Positions 23,160 through 31,626 are shown, counted from the stretch's first letter. The stretch: 64,000 nt of DNA from Amycolatopsis oliviviridis (GCF_014654365.1 NZ_BNAY01000013.1:1-64000), one strand, 5' to 3'. Made by a program: numbers and translations. The notes: generated by a model from the letters alone, not told the origin.

Positions 23160-26159
23160 GTGGCCACTCGGCCCCCCGTGAGCCTGCCGAAGCTGTCCCG
23201 GCGCAGCCGGATACTGCTCATCATCGCCGCCGTAGTCATTCTGGCCCTGCTGCTGGGCGCGAGACTGCTGGACACCTACGTCGACTGGTTGTGGTTCGGC
23301 GAGGTCGGCGCCCGGACGGTGTTCAGCACGGTGCTGATCACCCGCGTCGTCTTGTTCTTCGCCGTAGGGCTCTTGGTAGGGGGCTCGCTCGCGGTCAGTC
23401 TGATGATCGCGTACCGGTCCCGGCCCGTCTTCGTGCCGGTTTCCGGCAACGACGACCCGCTCGCGCGCTATCGGTCCGCGATCGTCGGCCGGATCCGCCT
23501 GTTCGGCATCGGCATCCCGGTGCTCACCGGGCTCATCGCCGGCGCGTCCGCGCAGAGCGACTGGCAGGTCGTGCAGCTGTTCCTGAACGGCACGCCGTTC
23601 GGCCAGACCGATCCCGAATTCGGCAACGACGTCGGTTTCTACGCCTTCGATCTGCCGTTCTACAACTGGCTCCTGGGCTGGCTGTTCATCTCGGTCGTGA
23701 TCGCGTTCTTCGGCGCGCTGATCGCGCACTACGTCTTCGGCGGCATCCGGCTCGCGGGCAAGGGCGGCCAGCTCGCCGGCCCGACCCGCGCCCAGCTCGC
23801 CATCACCATCGGCATCTTCGTGCTGCTGAAGGCGGTCGAATACTTCTTCGACCGCTACAACCTGCTGCTCTCCGATCGGGGAGCGCCGCTGTTCGTCGGT
23901 GCGACCTACACCGACCTGAACGCGGTCCTGCCCGCGAAGCTGATCCTTCTGTGCATCTCGGTGATCTGTGCCGTCGCGTTCTTCGCCGGGGCGTTCCTGC
24001 GCAATCTGCAGCTGCCCGCGATCGCGCTGGTACTGCTGATCCTGTCGAACGTGCTCGTCGGCGTCGCGTGGCCCGCGGTGCTCGACCAGTTCTCCGTGAA
24101 GCCCAACGCCAACGAGAAGGAATCGGCGTCGATCCAGCGCAACATGGATGCGACACGTCAGGCGTTCGGCCTGACCAATGTCGAGTACAAGGACTACACC
24201 GGCAAATCCGAGGCGACCTCCGCGGAGATCAAGGCGGACAAGGGGACCGTCCCGAACATCCGGCTCCTCGACCCGAACATCCTCAGCGACACCTTCACCC
24301 AGCGCGTCGGCCGTGAGAACTTCTACGGCTTCCCGTCCAAGCTGGACATCGACCGCTACACCCTCAACGGTGTCACGCAGGACTACATCGTCGCGGCCAA
24401 GGAGATCAAGACCGAAGGCCTCACCGGCAACCAGACGAACTGGATCAACAAGCACCTCGTCTACACGCACGGAAATGGCTTCGTCGCCGCGCCCGCCAAC
24501 ACGATCGACCGTGCGCTGAAGGACGCGAACTCCGACGGCGGCTACCCGATCGCCACCACCAGCGACACCCAGAACCCGTCGGGTGCCGGGTCGTCCGACC
24601 CGAACAAGCCGGGCATCAAGGTGGACGAGCCCCGCATCTACTACGGCGAGCTCGCGACCGACGCCGCGTACGCGATCGTCGGCGGCAAGGCGGGACAGGC
24701 GCCCGGCGAGTACGACACCGCCGTCGACCGCGGATACATCTACAAGGGCTCCGGCGGCGTGCCGATCGACAACTGGTTCAACCGGCTCGTCTTCGCCGCC
24801 GAATACGGCGAGCGGAACATTCTCTTCTCCGACGCCATCGGCGACGGATCCAAGATCATGTTCAACCGCGAACCGCGCGAGCGCGTCGCGAAGGCGGCCC
24901 CGTGGCTGACCCTCGACGGTGACCCGTACCCGGCGGTCGTCAACGGCAAGATCATCTGGATCGTCGACGGCTACACGACGATGAACAACTTCCCGTACGC
25001 CCAGCAGACCCAGCTCGGCCAGGCGACCAACGACTCGCTCAGCGGCACCACCCGCCAGGCGAACTCCTCGATCAACTACATCCGCAACTCGGTCAAGGCC
25101 ACCGTCGACGCGTTCGACGGCACCGTGACCCTGTACGGGGTCGAGGACAACGAGCCGGTGCTCAACGCCTGGAAGAAGGTCTTCCCGGGCCTGGTCAAGC
25201 CGAGCAGCGAGATCTCTCCGGACCTGCGGTCGCACTTCCGCTACCCCGAAGACCTCTTCAAGGTGCAGCGGGAACTCCTGTCGAAGTACCACGTGAACAA
25301 CCCCGCCGAGTTCTACGCTCAGCAGGCCTTCTGGAGTGTCCCGCAGGACCCGACACAGGAAGGCGGCGTGAACGCGTCCGCCTCCGGTATCGCCAACCAG
25401 CCCGGCTACTACGTCCTGGCCACCGCGCCGGGCGACACCAAGTCGCGGTTCCAGCTCACCAGTTCACTGACCGGTCTCCAACGGCAGTATCTGGCGGCCT
25501 GGATGTCGGTGTCGTCGGATCCCGAAGACTACGGACGAATGCGGGTCCTGAGACTGCCGACAGGAGCGAGTGGCGCGACCCAGGTGGACGGACCCGTTCA
25601 GGTCCAGAACAGATTCCAAAGTGACCCGCGGGTCGCGCAGGACCGGACACTCTTCAACAACCCGAATGTCACGGTCACCTACGGAAACCTGATCACACTG
25701 CCCGTCGCCAACGGCTTCCTCTATGTCGAGCCGGTCTACATCAGGCAGCGGAACCAGCTGAGCTATCCGCAGCTGGCGCGAGTCCTGGTCTCCTACGGCA
25801 CCAAGATCGGTTTCGCGCCGACGCTGAACGAGGCGCTCGACCAGGTCTTCGGAGCGGGCACCGGATCCGGGGTCACACCGCCGCAGACCGGCGGCTCCCC
25901 CGGAACCACGACACCGCCGCCGGGCACGACGGCGCCACCGCAACAGCCGCCCGCCAGCGGCAACCCGGCGCTCGACAAGGCCGCGGGCGACATGCACGAC
26001 GCCTGGGTCAAGTTCCGCGCGGCCCAGCAATCCGGCAACTATGCCGACCAGGGCGCAGCCCTCGCCGCACTCGAAGCAGCCTCCAAGGCCTACGAGTCGG
26101 CCAAGGCCAACCCGCCGGCGTCCGGTGCTCCGCCGACCTCCGGCCAGCCCGGAGGGTGA
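23160..26159 (+). CDS. UPF0182 family large membrane protein
   Basis: This 999-residue protein has about seven N-terminal membrane segments, starting with ILLIIAAVVILALLLGARLL (residues ~20-40) and including the conserved VDWLWFGEVGARTVFSTVL between the first two. A large extracytoplasmic domain follows (DNWFNRLVFAAEYGERNILF, RDSLSGTTRQANSSINY-like region) with a Pro/Thr-rich linker near residue 910 and a short helical tail. The GTG at 23160 gives MATRPPVSLPKLSRRSR. The homologue heads the same block in mycobacteria. Function unknown; it is not a transporter of known type. Confidence 0.92.
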   Translation: MATRPPVSLPKLSRRSRILLIIAAVVILALLLGARLLDTYVDWLWFGEVGARTVFSTVLITRVVLFFAVGLLVGGSLAVSLMIAYRSRPVFVPVSGNDDPLARYRSAIVGRIRLFGIGIPVLTGLIAGASAQSDWQVVQLFLNGTPFGQTDPEFGNDVGFYAFDLPFYNWLLGWLFISVVIAFFGALIAHYVFGGIRLAGKGGQLAGPTRAQLAITIGIFVLLKAVEYFFDRYNLLLSDRGAPLFVGATYTDLNAVLPAKLILLCISVICAVAFFAGAFLRNLQLPAIALVLLILSNVLVGVAWPAVLDQFSVKPNANEKESASIQRNMDATRQAFGLTNVEYKDYTGKSEATSAEIKADKGTVPNIRLLDPNILSDTFTQRVGRENFYGFPSKLDIDRYTLNGVTQDYIVAAKEIKTEGLTGNQTNWINKHLVYTHGNGFVAAPANTIDRALKDANSDGGYPIATTSDTQNPSGAGSSDPNKPGIKVDEPRIYYGELATDAAYAIVGGKAGQAPGEYDTAVDRGYIYKGSGGVPIDNWFNRLVFAAEYGERNILFSDAIGDGSKIMFNREPRERVAKAAPWLTLDGDPYPAVVNGKIIWIVDGYTTMNNFPYAQQTQLGQATNDSLSGTTRQANSSINYIRNSVKATVDAFDGTVTLYGVEDNEPVLNAWKKVFPGLVKPSSEISPDLRSHFRYPEDLFKVQRELLSKYHVNNPAEFYAQQAFWSVPQDPTQEGGVNASASGIANQPGYYVLATAPGDTKSRFQLTSSLTGLQRQYLAAWMSVSSDPEDYGRMRVLRLPTGASGATQVDGPVQVQNRFQSDPRVAQDRTLFNNPNVTVTYGNLITLPVANGFLYVEPVYIRQRNQLSYPQLARVLVSYGTKIGFAPTLNEALDQVFGAGTGSGVTPPQTGGSPGTTTPPPGTTAPPQQPPASGNPALDKAAGDMHDAWVKFRAAQQSGNYADQGAALAALEAASKAYESAKANPPASGAPPTSGQPGG

Positions 26160-26185
26160 CGTCGCTTACCAAAAGGGCACCTGCT

Positions 26186-26215
26186 TTGCGCCTGCTCGAA
26201 ACGCAGGCGTAAGGT
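26186..26215 (+). promoter_or_regulatory. Promoter of initiator tRNA gene 1
   Basis: TTGCGC (26186-26191) and TAAGGT (26210-26215) are 18 bases apart, and the -10 ends 11 bases before the tRNA 5' end. The hexamers fit sigma-70-type promoters only moderately. Confidence 0.5.
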
Positions 26216-26226
26216 AGGTGTCACAA

Positions 26227-26300
26227 CGCGGGGTGGAGCAGCTCGGTAGCTCGCTGGGCTCATAACCCAGAGGTCGCAGGTTCAAATCCTGTCCCCGCTA
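26227..26300 (+). tRNA. tRNA-fMet (initiator, anticodon CAT), copy 1
   Basis: This 74-base cloverleaf has acceptor CGCGGGG, D-loop AGCTCGGTAGCTC, anticodon arm CTGGGCTCATAACCCAG and T arm GCAGGTTCAAATCCTGT. The three G-C pairs at the base of the anticodon stem and the unpaired C1 (opposite U72) are the hallmarks of initiator tRNA. CCA is not encoded. It is identical in sequence to the copy at 28729-28802. Confidence 0.96.
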
Positions 26301-26308
26301 CAGAGGTC

Positions 26309-26356
26309 GGAGGCCCGTGTCTGCGGAAACGCAGACCGGGCCTCCTTCGTATTTCT
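26309..26356 (+). terminator. Terminator after initiator tRNA 1
   Basis: GGAGGCCCG and its complement CGGGCCTCC enclose an inner stem GTCTGCG-GAAA-CGCAGAC, closed by a GAAA tetraloop; a short T-containing tail follows. It begins 9 bases past the tRNA. Confidence 0.75.
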
Positions 26357-26446
26357 ACCCGGGGGTCGAACCCCCGGACCCCCGCCAGGAGGGCTCCGCC
26401 CCCTGGACCCCCCAAGTGGTCGGTTGCGTGGTGTTCAGGGCGGGCG

Positions 26447-26507
26447 GGAGCAGGGGACCTTTGGTATCGCCTAGGTGGCGGCGGTAGCGGGGGACCTTTG
26501 CTATCGC
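26447..26507. repeat. Two direct half-elements of the palindrome family
   Basis: GGAGCAGGGGACCTTTGGTAT (26447 on) and TAGCGGGGGACCTTTGCTAT (26485 on) are in the same direction with no inverted partner, so no full hairpin forms. The second half contains the stop codon (TAG on the minus strand, 26501-26503) of the monooxygenase gene. Confidence 0.7.
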
Positions 26508-27958
26508 GTGGGGGTGGGGGCGACCCAGCAGGCGTAGCCGTCGGGACGGTAAAGGACGGCGTCCGTGGCGGGCCAAGGCAGCGAAGTGACGATCTGGGTC
26601 GTCAGGTGCGGCGAGCCGGCCTGAGCCCGGGCGGCGTCGACGTGGGCCGAGCTGGTCGTCAGGAGCACGAACCCGCCGTTGCGAAAGAGGGTGCTGGGGC
26701 GCAGGGGACCGGCTTCGGTGGCGACGTCCTGATCGGTCAGTCGCGAACCGAGAGCCGGGTGCGACGTTCCGTAGGTCGTGTAGCGGATCCCTAGACCGGA
26801 GACCATGCCCGACAGGTACCGGCTCACCTCGGGCAGCGCGGCAAGATCGGCGAAAACGGCGCGAAGCGCGCGAGACTCGCGAGACCGGGGAATCAGCCCA
26901 GTCTGAGCTGCGACGTTGTGCAGCACTTGAGCACCGACAGGGTGCCGTTCGGCCTCGTAGGTGTCCAGCAGGTCGTCACCGGCCCAGCCGCGCACCGTCG
27001 CGGCGAGCTTCCAACCCAGGTTCATCGCGTCCTGCACGCCCAGGTTCAAACCCTGCCCACCCGCCGGGAAATGGATGTGCGCGGCATCGCCCGCCAGCAG
27101 CACCCGCCCGGCGCGGTAGCGCTCCGCCTGCCGCGCGGCATCCGAGAACCGTGAAGCCCACCGGATTTCCGACACCGTCCCGGAGTCGCCGTACGAGTCG
27201 AGCAGAACCCGCCGGACTTCGTCCTGCGAGACGGCGGACCGGAAGTCCTCGGGCCGGGAGGCCCGGTCGCCGTACACGAAACGGTAGAGACCCGGCTCTC
27301 CCAACGGGATAAGACCTTTGAACGTGGTCGCGCCGGTCGGCCCGCCGGCATCCCGCATCGTTCGCCACTGTTTTTGCGCACCGTCAGGGATTTTGTCGAA
27401 CAGAACGTCCGCGACCACACCGAAACCTTCACCGTCCACACCGGGAAAGTCCACGTTCGACCCTTTGCGTACAACACTTCGAGCACCGTCGCAGCCGACG
27501 AGGAACTTCGCGTGCAGCCGGGTTTCGCCACCGTCTGTTCGGTACCGGACAGAGACAGAGTCTTTGTCCTGAACGAAATCGATTACTTCGGCTCCCCGCA
27601 CCACCTTCGTTCCTTGTGCGGCAAGGCGTTCCTCCAGGTACTCCTCGACCCTGGCCTGCGGAATCCCCAGCTGGAAAGGGAATCGAGTGTCCCAACCGTC
27701 GTAGCGGACGGGGATCATCGCGAAATGTCCGTCCCGCACTGTCGCGAACGAACGCTCCTCGGCGCCGTCCAGAAGTCCGCGCAGTTCCAATATTTCCGCA
27801 GTACGCGGCTGCAGGTTCAGTGCTTTCGACAGTCCGGTGCGCCCGGGAAGTCGTTCCAGTACCACGACATCGACGCCGGCGAGCGCGAGTTCGTGGGCCA
27901 GCATCAGCCCGGTCGGTCCCGCCCCGGCCACGACCACGTCCGTCCCCAGGTTGTTCAT
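26501..27958 (-). CDS. FAD-dependent aromatic monooxygenase
   Basis: This 485-residue flavoprotein of the PheA/TfdB type has the FAD motif VVVAGAGPTGLMLAHEL, the DG motif LVGCDGARSVVR and the second FAD motif LLAGDAAHIHFPAGGQGLNL. It probably hydroxylates an aromatic compound or drug with NAD(P)H and oxygen. The family includes rifampicin and tetracycline-modifying enzymes, but the substrate is not shown. ATG start at 27958. It is divergent from a TetR regulator, with two TTAAC-n3-GTTAA palindromes between. Both lie between two identical initiator tRNA genes. The final CGA TAG comes from the repeat element. Confidence 0.9.
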   Translation of the reverse strand: MNNLGTDVVVAGAGPTGLMLAHELALAGVDVVVLERLPGRTGLSKALNLQPRTAEILELRGLLDGAEERSFATVRDGHFAMIPVRYDGWDTRFPFQLGIPQARVEEYLEERLAAQGTKVVRGAEVIDFVQDKDSVSVRYRTDGGETRLHAKFLVGCDGARSVVRKGSNVDFPGVDGEGFGVVADVLFDKIPDGAQKQWRTMRDAGGPTGATTFKGLIPLGEPGLYRFVYGDRASRPEDFRSAVSQDEVRRVLLDSYGDSGTVSEIRWASRFSDAARQAERYRAGRVLLAGDAAHIHFPAGGQGLNLGVQDAMNLGWKLAATVRGWAGDDLLDTYEAERHPVGAQVLHNVAAQTGLIPRSRESRALRAVFADLAALPEVSRYLSGMVSGLGIRYTTYGTSHPALGSRLTDQDVATEAGPLRPSTLFRNGGFVLLTTSSAHVDAARAQAGSPHLTTQIVTSLPWPATDAVLYRPDGYACWVAPTPTR

Positions 27959-27966
27959 ACCACTCC

Positions 27967-28015
27967 TTAACAACGTTAAATTGACCTGTGCTCACCTTGC
28001 CCTTAACATCGTTAA
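27967..28015. promoter_or_regulatory. Paired TetR operators
   Basis: Two 13-bp palindromes, TTAACAACGTTAA (27967-27979) and TTAACATCGTTAA (28003-28015), share the arms TTAAC/GTTAA and are 36 bp apart centre to centre. They fill the 93-bp divergent region between the monooxygenase and the TetR gene, the usual layout for a regulator that represses both. Confidence 0.78.
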
Positions 28016-28051
28016 ATTGTCAAGACGTCACCGTTGAGAAGAGGGCAAAAA

Positions 28052-28645
28052 TTGGGTCTGACCAGGCAGGACATCGTCCGCGCCGGGCTGCGGCTGCTCA
28101 ACGACGTCGGGCTCAACGGGCTGACGCTCCGCCTGATCGCGCAGGAGCTCGACGTCAAGGCGCCGGCGCTGTACTGGCACGTGAAGAACAAACAAGAGCT
28201 GCTCGATGAGATGGCGACCCGGATGTATGCCGACGCGATGCCGGGCCGGGTGCCGGAAGGACTGGGGGAGCGGGATTCTCTCGAAGTCGCGTCGCGGGGT
28301 CTGCGCCGGATGATGCTTGCTTACCGTGACGGGGCAAAGGTCTTCTCCGGTACCTACATGACCGACGAGAGCCTGCTCGGCGGCAACCCGTTCCAGGGGC
28401 GTGTCGACGCGGGGCTCGAACCGTACCTGGCTGGACGAGCGTGGTTCACCGTTTACAGCTATGTCATCGGCTTCACCATCGAAGAACAGGCCGTTTATCC
28501 GGTTCCGGGCGAACGGGACCCGCGGTACGACGCCCCGGCCACGGAGTGGGCTCTCGACGACGATGTCGAGGGCAGGTTCAGCGACGGGCTGACCATGGTG
28601 CTCAACGGCGTCTTCGCTTGGCTGGATGACAAACTCGCGCCATAA
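28052..28645 (+). CDS. TetR family regulator with TetR_C-type ligand domain
   Basis: This 197-residue repressor has an N-terminal helix-turn-helix (LTRQDIVRAGLRLLNDVGLN and APALYWHVKNKQELLDEMAT) followed by the C-terminal domain typical of tetracycline-repressor relatives (RRMMLAYRDGAKVFSGTYMT, WFTVYSYVIGFTIEEQAVYP). TTG at 28052 is chosen because GAGAAGAGGG lies 8 bases upstream; an in-frame TTG at 28034 is the alternative. It is divergent from the FAD monooxygenase and probably controls it and itself through the paired palindromes. Ligand unknown, perhaps the monooxygenase substrate. Confidence 0.87.
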   Translation: MGLTRQDIVRAGLRLLNDVGLNGLTLRLIAQELDVKAPALYWHVKNKQELLDEMATRMYADAMPGRVPEGLGERDSLEVASRGLRRMMLAYRDGAKVFSGTYMTDESLLGGNPFQGRVDAGLEPYLAGRAWFTVYSYVIGFTIEEQAVYPVPGERDPRYDAPATEWALDDDVEGRFSDGLTMVLNGVFAWLDDKLAP

Positions 28646-28685
28646 GGGCAGGTCAAGGGCGCTTCGGGAAGTTAAGGGCACCCGC

Positions 28686-28715
28686 CTGAAACCCGGTTTC
28701 GCCCCCGTGTAATCT
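28686..28715 (+). promoter_or_regulatory. Promoter of initiator tRNA gene 2
   Basis: CTGAAA (28686-28691) and TAATCT (28710-28715) are 18 bases apart, and the -10 ends 13 bases upstream of the tRNA. The -10 is a good match and the -35 weak. The promoter differs from that of copy 1 although the tRNA is the same. Confidence 0.5.
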
Positions 28716-28728
28716 ATTGACACAACGA

Positions 28729-28802
28729 CGCGGGGTGGAGCAGCTCGGTAGCTCGCTGGGCTCATAACCCAGAGGTCGCAGGTTCAAATCCTGTCCCCGC
28801 TA
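28729..28802 (+). tRNA. tRNA-fMet (initiator, anticodon CAT), copy 2
   Basis: All 74 bases match copy 1, with the same initiator hallmarks (three G-C pairs in the anticodon stem, C1 unpaired). The flanking sequences differ apart from CACAA immediately upstream in both copies. CCA is not encoded. Confidence 0.96.
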
Positions 28803-28812
28803 CAGAGAAAAC

Positions 28813-28856
28813 GAAGCGCGTATCTGCGGAAATCGCAGATACGCGCTTCTTCTTTT
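28813..28856 (+). terminator. Terminator after initiator tRNA 2
   Basis: A perfect 16-bp stem, GAAGCGCGTATCTGCG with its complement at 28834-28849, closes on a GAAAT loop and is followed by TTCTTTT. It has the same GAAA-type loop as the terminator of copy 1 but a different stem. Confidence 0.85.
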
Positions 28857-28963
28857 CCGGTTCGGTGGCCGTGCGCCCTCCGGGGCGATCACTCGCTGTC
28901 GTTGGTCGGGGCGGGGGACGCGTACCGCTGTCCGTGGCGAAGGCCGGTTGCGCAGCGTGTTCG

Positions 28964-29048
28964 GTCCATTGTGGACAGGCGTAGCGCGTTGGGCCGAATG
29001 AGCGCATATCACTAGCCACAATGGACAGATGCGTTGACCACAGTGGAC
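28964..29048. promoter_or_regulatory. Three CCA-n3-TGG palindromes upstream of padR
   Basis: GTCCATTGTGGAC (28964-28976), CCACAATGGAC (29016-29026) and CCACAGTGGAC (29038-29048) share the core CCA-n3-TGG with a flanking AC. They lie 32-116 bases before the PadR start and could be its operators. The intervals are 50 and 22 bases. Binding is inferred only. Confidence 0.45.
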
Positions 29049-29079
29049 ACAGGTTCCGAAAAGTGGGACCGTAGAGGAT

Positions 29080-29580
29080 GTGTCCGAATTGAATGCAACA
29101 GCCGCCGCACTGCTCGGTCTTCTCCACGACGGTCCCGCCACCGGCGGGCAACTGGTCGCGGGGGCGGGTGAGCGTTTCGGCGCCTTCTTCAGCGTGACCC
29201 GCAGCCAGGTGTACCGGGAGCTCCCCGCCTTGTCGAAGGAGGGCCTCGTCCGCCTCGGCAAGCAGGGCCCGCGGTCGAGCCAGCAGTACCTCATCACCGC
29301 GGCGGGCAAGAAGGCGTTCAAGACGTGGCTGTCCTCCGAAGCCGGTCCTGACCACCTCCGCAGCCCGCTGATCCTGCGTCTCGTGCACGCCGGCTCGCTG
29401 ACGGTGAAGCAGCGTTCGACCTTGCTCGAGTCGGCGCGCGCCAGCTACACCCAGCAGCTCGACGAGGCCAAGGCCGCCACGAAGGGGGCCGACGGTCCCT
29501 ACGCCAAGGCGGTCGCCGAGTTCGCTCAGGCGCAGGCGAAAGCGGCATTGAAACTGCTGGATTCCATCCCCCAGTCCTGA
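29080..29580 (+). CDS. PadR family transcriptional regulator
   Basis: This 166-residue protein has a PadR winged helix (GQLVAGAGERFGAFFSVTRSQVYRELPAL with LIRLGK-like wing GLVRLGKQGPRSSQQYLITA) and a C-terminal coiled-coil region, LLESARASYTQQLDEAKAA, for dimerisation. PadR proteins respond to phenolics or drugs and often control efflux genes, but no such gene is adjacent. GTG start. A terminator lies 12 bases after the stop, so it is a single-gene unit; three short palindromes upstream suggest autoregulation. Confidence 0.85.
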   Translation: MSELNATAAALLGLLHDGPATGGQLVAGAGERFGAFFSVTRSQVYRELPALSKEGLVRLGKQGPRSSQQYLITAAGKKAFKTWLSSEAGPDHLRSPLILRLVHAGSLTVKQRSTLLESARASYTQQLDEAKAATKGADGPYAKAVAEFAQAQAKAALKLLDSIPQS

Positions 29581-29592
29581 CCCGGACAGGTG

Positions 29593-29628
29593 CCCACGAC
29601 CGGTTCCCCGCAACCGGTCGTGGGTTTT
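29593..29628 (+). terminator. Intrinsic terminator between padR and prfB
   Basis: A perfect 13-bp stem, CCCACGACCGGTT (29593-29605) with its complement at 29612-29624, is followed by TTTT. It rules out any prfB start upstream of about 29630 and so supports the GTG at 29647. Confidence 0.9.
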
Positions 29629-29646
29629 GCCGTAACCTTGGCCGAC

Positions 29647-30750
29647 GTGAGTGATGAGTTCGATGCGGCACTGAAGGACCTGGCCGGCAAGCTGACGCAG
29701 ATCGAGTCGGTGATGGACCTGGATGCGCTGCGTGCCCAGGTGGCCGAGCTGGAGGAACAGGCATCCAGCCCGAACCTCTGGGACGACCCCGAAGCGGCGC
29801 AGAAGGTCACCAGCCAGTTGTCCCACCGGCAGAGTGAGCTGCGACGCATTTCCGAGCTGCGGCAGCGGCTCGACGACCTGGGCGTCCTCTATGAACTGGC
29901 CGAGGCCGAGGGCGACTCCGCGAGCGTGGCCGAGTCCGAGACCGAGCTCACGGCCCTCACCAAGGACATCGACGGGCTCGAAGTCCGCACCCTGCTGTCG
30001 GGTGAGTACGACCCGCGCAACGCCGTGGTCACCATCCGGTCCGAAGCGGGCGGCGTCGACGCGGCCGACTGGGCCGAGATGCTGCTCCGGATGTACCTGC
30101 GGTGGGCCGAGCGGCACAACTACCCGACGGACGTCTACGACATCTCCTACGCGGAGGAGGCGGGCATCAAGTCCGCCACGTTCAAGGTGAGCGCCCCCTA
30201 CGTCTACGGCACGCTCTCGGTCGAGCAGGGCACGCACCGGCTGGTGCGCATCTCGCCGTTCGACAACCAGAGCCGCCGCCAGACCTCCTTCGCGCACGTC
30301 GAGGTGATGCCCGAGGTCGAGGAGGTCGACCACGTCGACATCCCCGAGAAGGACATCCGCGTCGACGTGTACCGCTCGTCCGGCCCCGGCGGCCAGAGCG
30401 TCAACACGACGGACTCGGCGGTGCGGATCACGCACATCCCGACCGGCGTGGTCGTTTCGTGTCAGAACGAAAAGTCGCAGCTACAGAACAAGGCGGCCGC
30501 GATGAAGGTGCTCCAGGCGCGGCTGCTGCAGCGGAAGAAGGAGGAGGAGCGCGCCGAGATGGACGCGCTCAAGGACGGCGGCTCCAGCTGGGGCAACCAG
30601 ATGCGCTCCTACGTGCTGCACCCGTATCAGATGGTCAAGGACCTGCGGACCGAGTTCGAGGTCGGCAACCCGTCGTCCGTGCTCGACGGCGAGATCGACG
30701 GTTTCCTGGAGGCGGGCATCCGCTGGCGCAAGCAGTCCGGAGCCGCGTAA
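29647..30750 (+). CDS. prfB: Peptide chain release factor 2
   Basis: This 367-residue RF2 reads UGA and UAA stop codons. It has the stop-codon tripeptide in VRISPFDNQSRRQTSF (SPF) and the catalytic GGQ in SSGPGGQSVNTTDSAV (about residue 247). The in-frame UGA programmed frameshift of enterobacterial prfB is absent: the frame is continuous from GTG 29647. It begins the conserved actinobacterial block prfB-ftsE-ftsX-smpB. A hairpin repeat separates it from ftsE. Confidence 0.96.
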   Translation: MSDEFDAALKDLAGKLTQIESVMDLDALRAQVAELEEQASSPNLWDDPEAAQKVTSQLSHRQSELRRISELRQRLDDLGVLYELAEAEGDSASVAESETELTALTKDIDGLEVRTLLSGEYDPRNAVVTIRSEAGGVDAADWAEMLLRMYLRWAERHNYPTDVYDISYAEEAGIKSATFKVSAPYVYGTLSVEQGTHRLVRISPFDNQSRRQTSFAHVEVMPEVEEVDHVDIPEKDIRVDVYRSSGPGGQSVNTTDSAVRITHIPTGVVVSCQNEKSQLQNKAAAMKVLQARLLQRKKEEERAEMDALKDGGSSWGNQMRSYVLHPYQMVKDLRTEFEVGNPSSVLDGEIDGFLEAGIRWRKQSGAA

Positions 30751-30765
30751 CAACCCTGCGTGAGA

Positions 30766-30824
30766 GAGCAAGGGACCTTTGCTGTCACTTTCCGGAAGAG
30801 AGTGACAGCAAAGGTCCCTTGCTC
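30766..30824. repeat. Intergenic palindrome with compensatory change
   Basis: The arms GAGCAAGGGACCTTTGCTGT...CACT (30766-30789) and AGTGACAGCAAAGGTCCCTT...GCTC (30801-30824) pair perfectly across 24 bp. The inner bases changed from TATCGC to TGTCACT on one arm and to AGTGACA on the other, so structure is conserved while sequence is not. It lies 15 bases after prfB. Confidence 0.88.
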
Positions 30825-30885
30825 GCTTCGCCGCCGGGACCGGGCTACCCGGGCTTAACGACGGGCATGGGTAGTATGCCGAACC

Positions 30886-31575
30886 GTGATCCGGCTCGAA
30901 GAGGTTTCCAAGGTCTACAAGACCTCGACCCGTCCCGCCCTCGAAAGGGTGTCGGTCGAGATCGACAAAGGTGAGTTCGTCTTCCTGATCGGTCCCTCGG
31001 GGTCCGGGAAGTCGACCTTCCTGCGTCTCCTGCTGCGCGAAGAGGTGCCGAGCAAGGGTCGCGTCATGGTCTCCAACTTCGACGTCGCCAAGCTCGCCCG
31101 CCGCCGGGTGCCGCGGCTGCGGCAGACCATCGGCTGTGTCTTCCAGGACTTCCGTCTGCTGTCGAACAAGACCGTCGCCGAGAACGTCGCCTTCGCGCTC
31201 GAAGTCATCGGCAAGCCGCGCCCCACGATCCGCAAGGTCGTCCCCGAGGTCCTCGAACTCGTCGGGCTCGACGGCAAGGCCGACCGCCTCCCCAACGAAC
31301 TCTCCGGTGGTGAGCAGCAGCGTGTCGCGATCGCCCGCGCGTTCGTGAACCGCCCGCTCGTGCTGCTCGCCGACGAACCGACCGGGAACCTGGACCCCGA
31401 CACCAGCCAGGACATCATGTTGCTGCTGGAGCGGATCAACCGCACCGGCACCACGGTGCTCATGGCCACCCACGACCATTCGATCGTGGACTCGATGCGG
31501 CGAAGGGTCGTCGAGCTTCAGCTCGGCAAGGTCATCCGTGACGACGCCCGAGGCGTCTACGGCATCGGCCGCTGA
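30886..31575 (+). CDS. ftsE: Cell division ATP-binding protein FtsE
   Basis: This 229-residue ABC ATPase works with FtsX to activate cell-wall hydrolases at the septum. Visible motifs are Walker A GPSGSGKSTFLRLLLREE, signature ELSGGEQQRVAIARAFV, Walker B VLLADEPTGNLDPDTSQD and H-loop MATHDHSIVDSMRRR. GTG start. ftsX follows after 51 bases in the same direction. Confidence 0.97.
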   Translation: MIRLEEVSKVYKTSTRPALERVSVEIDKGEFVFLIGPSGSGKSTFLRLLLREEVPSKGRVMVSNFDVAKLARRRVPRLRQTIGCVFQDFRLLSNKTVAENVAFALEVIGKPRPTIRKVVPEVLELVGLDGKADRLPNELSGGEQQRVAIARAFVNRPLVLLADEPTGNLDPDTSQDIMLLLERINRTGTTVLMATHDHSIVDSMRRRVVELQLGKVIRDDARGVYGIGR

Positions 31576-31626
31576 CCGGCCCCGCCCTCCTCCGTAACCC
31601 ACGACTTCCAAGGGACAGCAACCCCG

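Noticed and set aside
23004..25292. Very long open frame on the minus strand continuous with the PPA1309 gene
   Set aside because: It is antisense to the UPF0182 gene, whose codon bias is clear; open antisense frames are common at this G+C. The real start is the ATG at 23001-23003.
26501..27958. Calling the first monooxygenase a tetracycline- or rifampicin-inactivating enzyme
   Set aside because: The fold and family fit, but there is no substrate-specific motif I can verify, so only the general function is given.
29647..30750. Programmed frameshift in prfB
   Set aside because: The frame is continuous with no internal TGA, unlike enterobacterial prfB.
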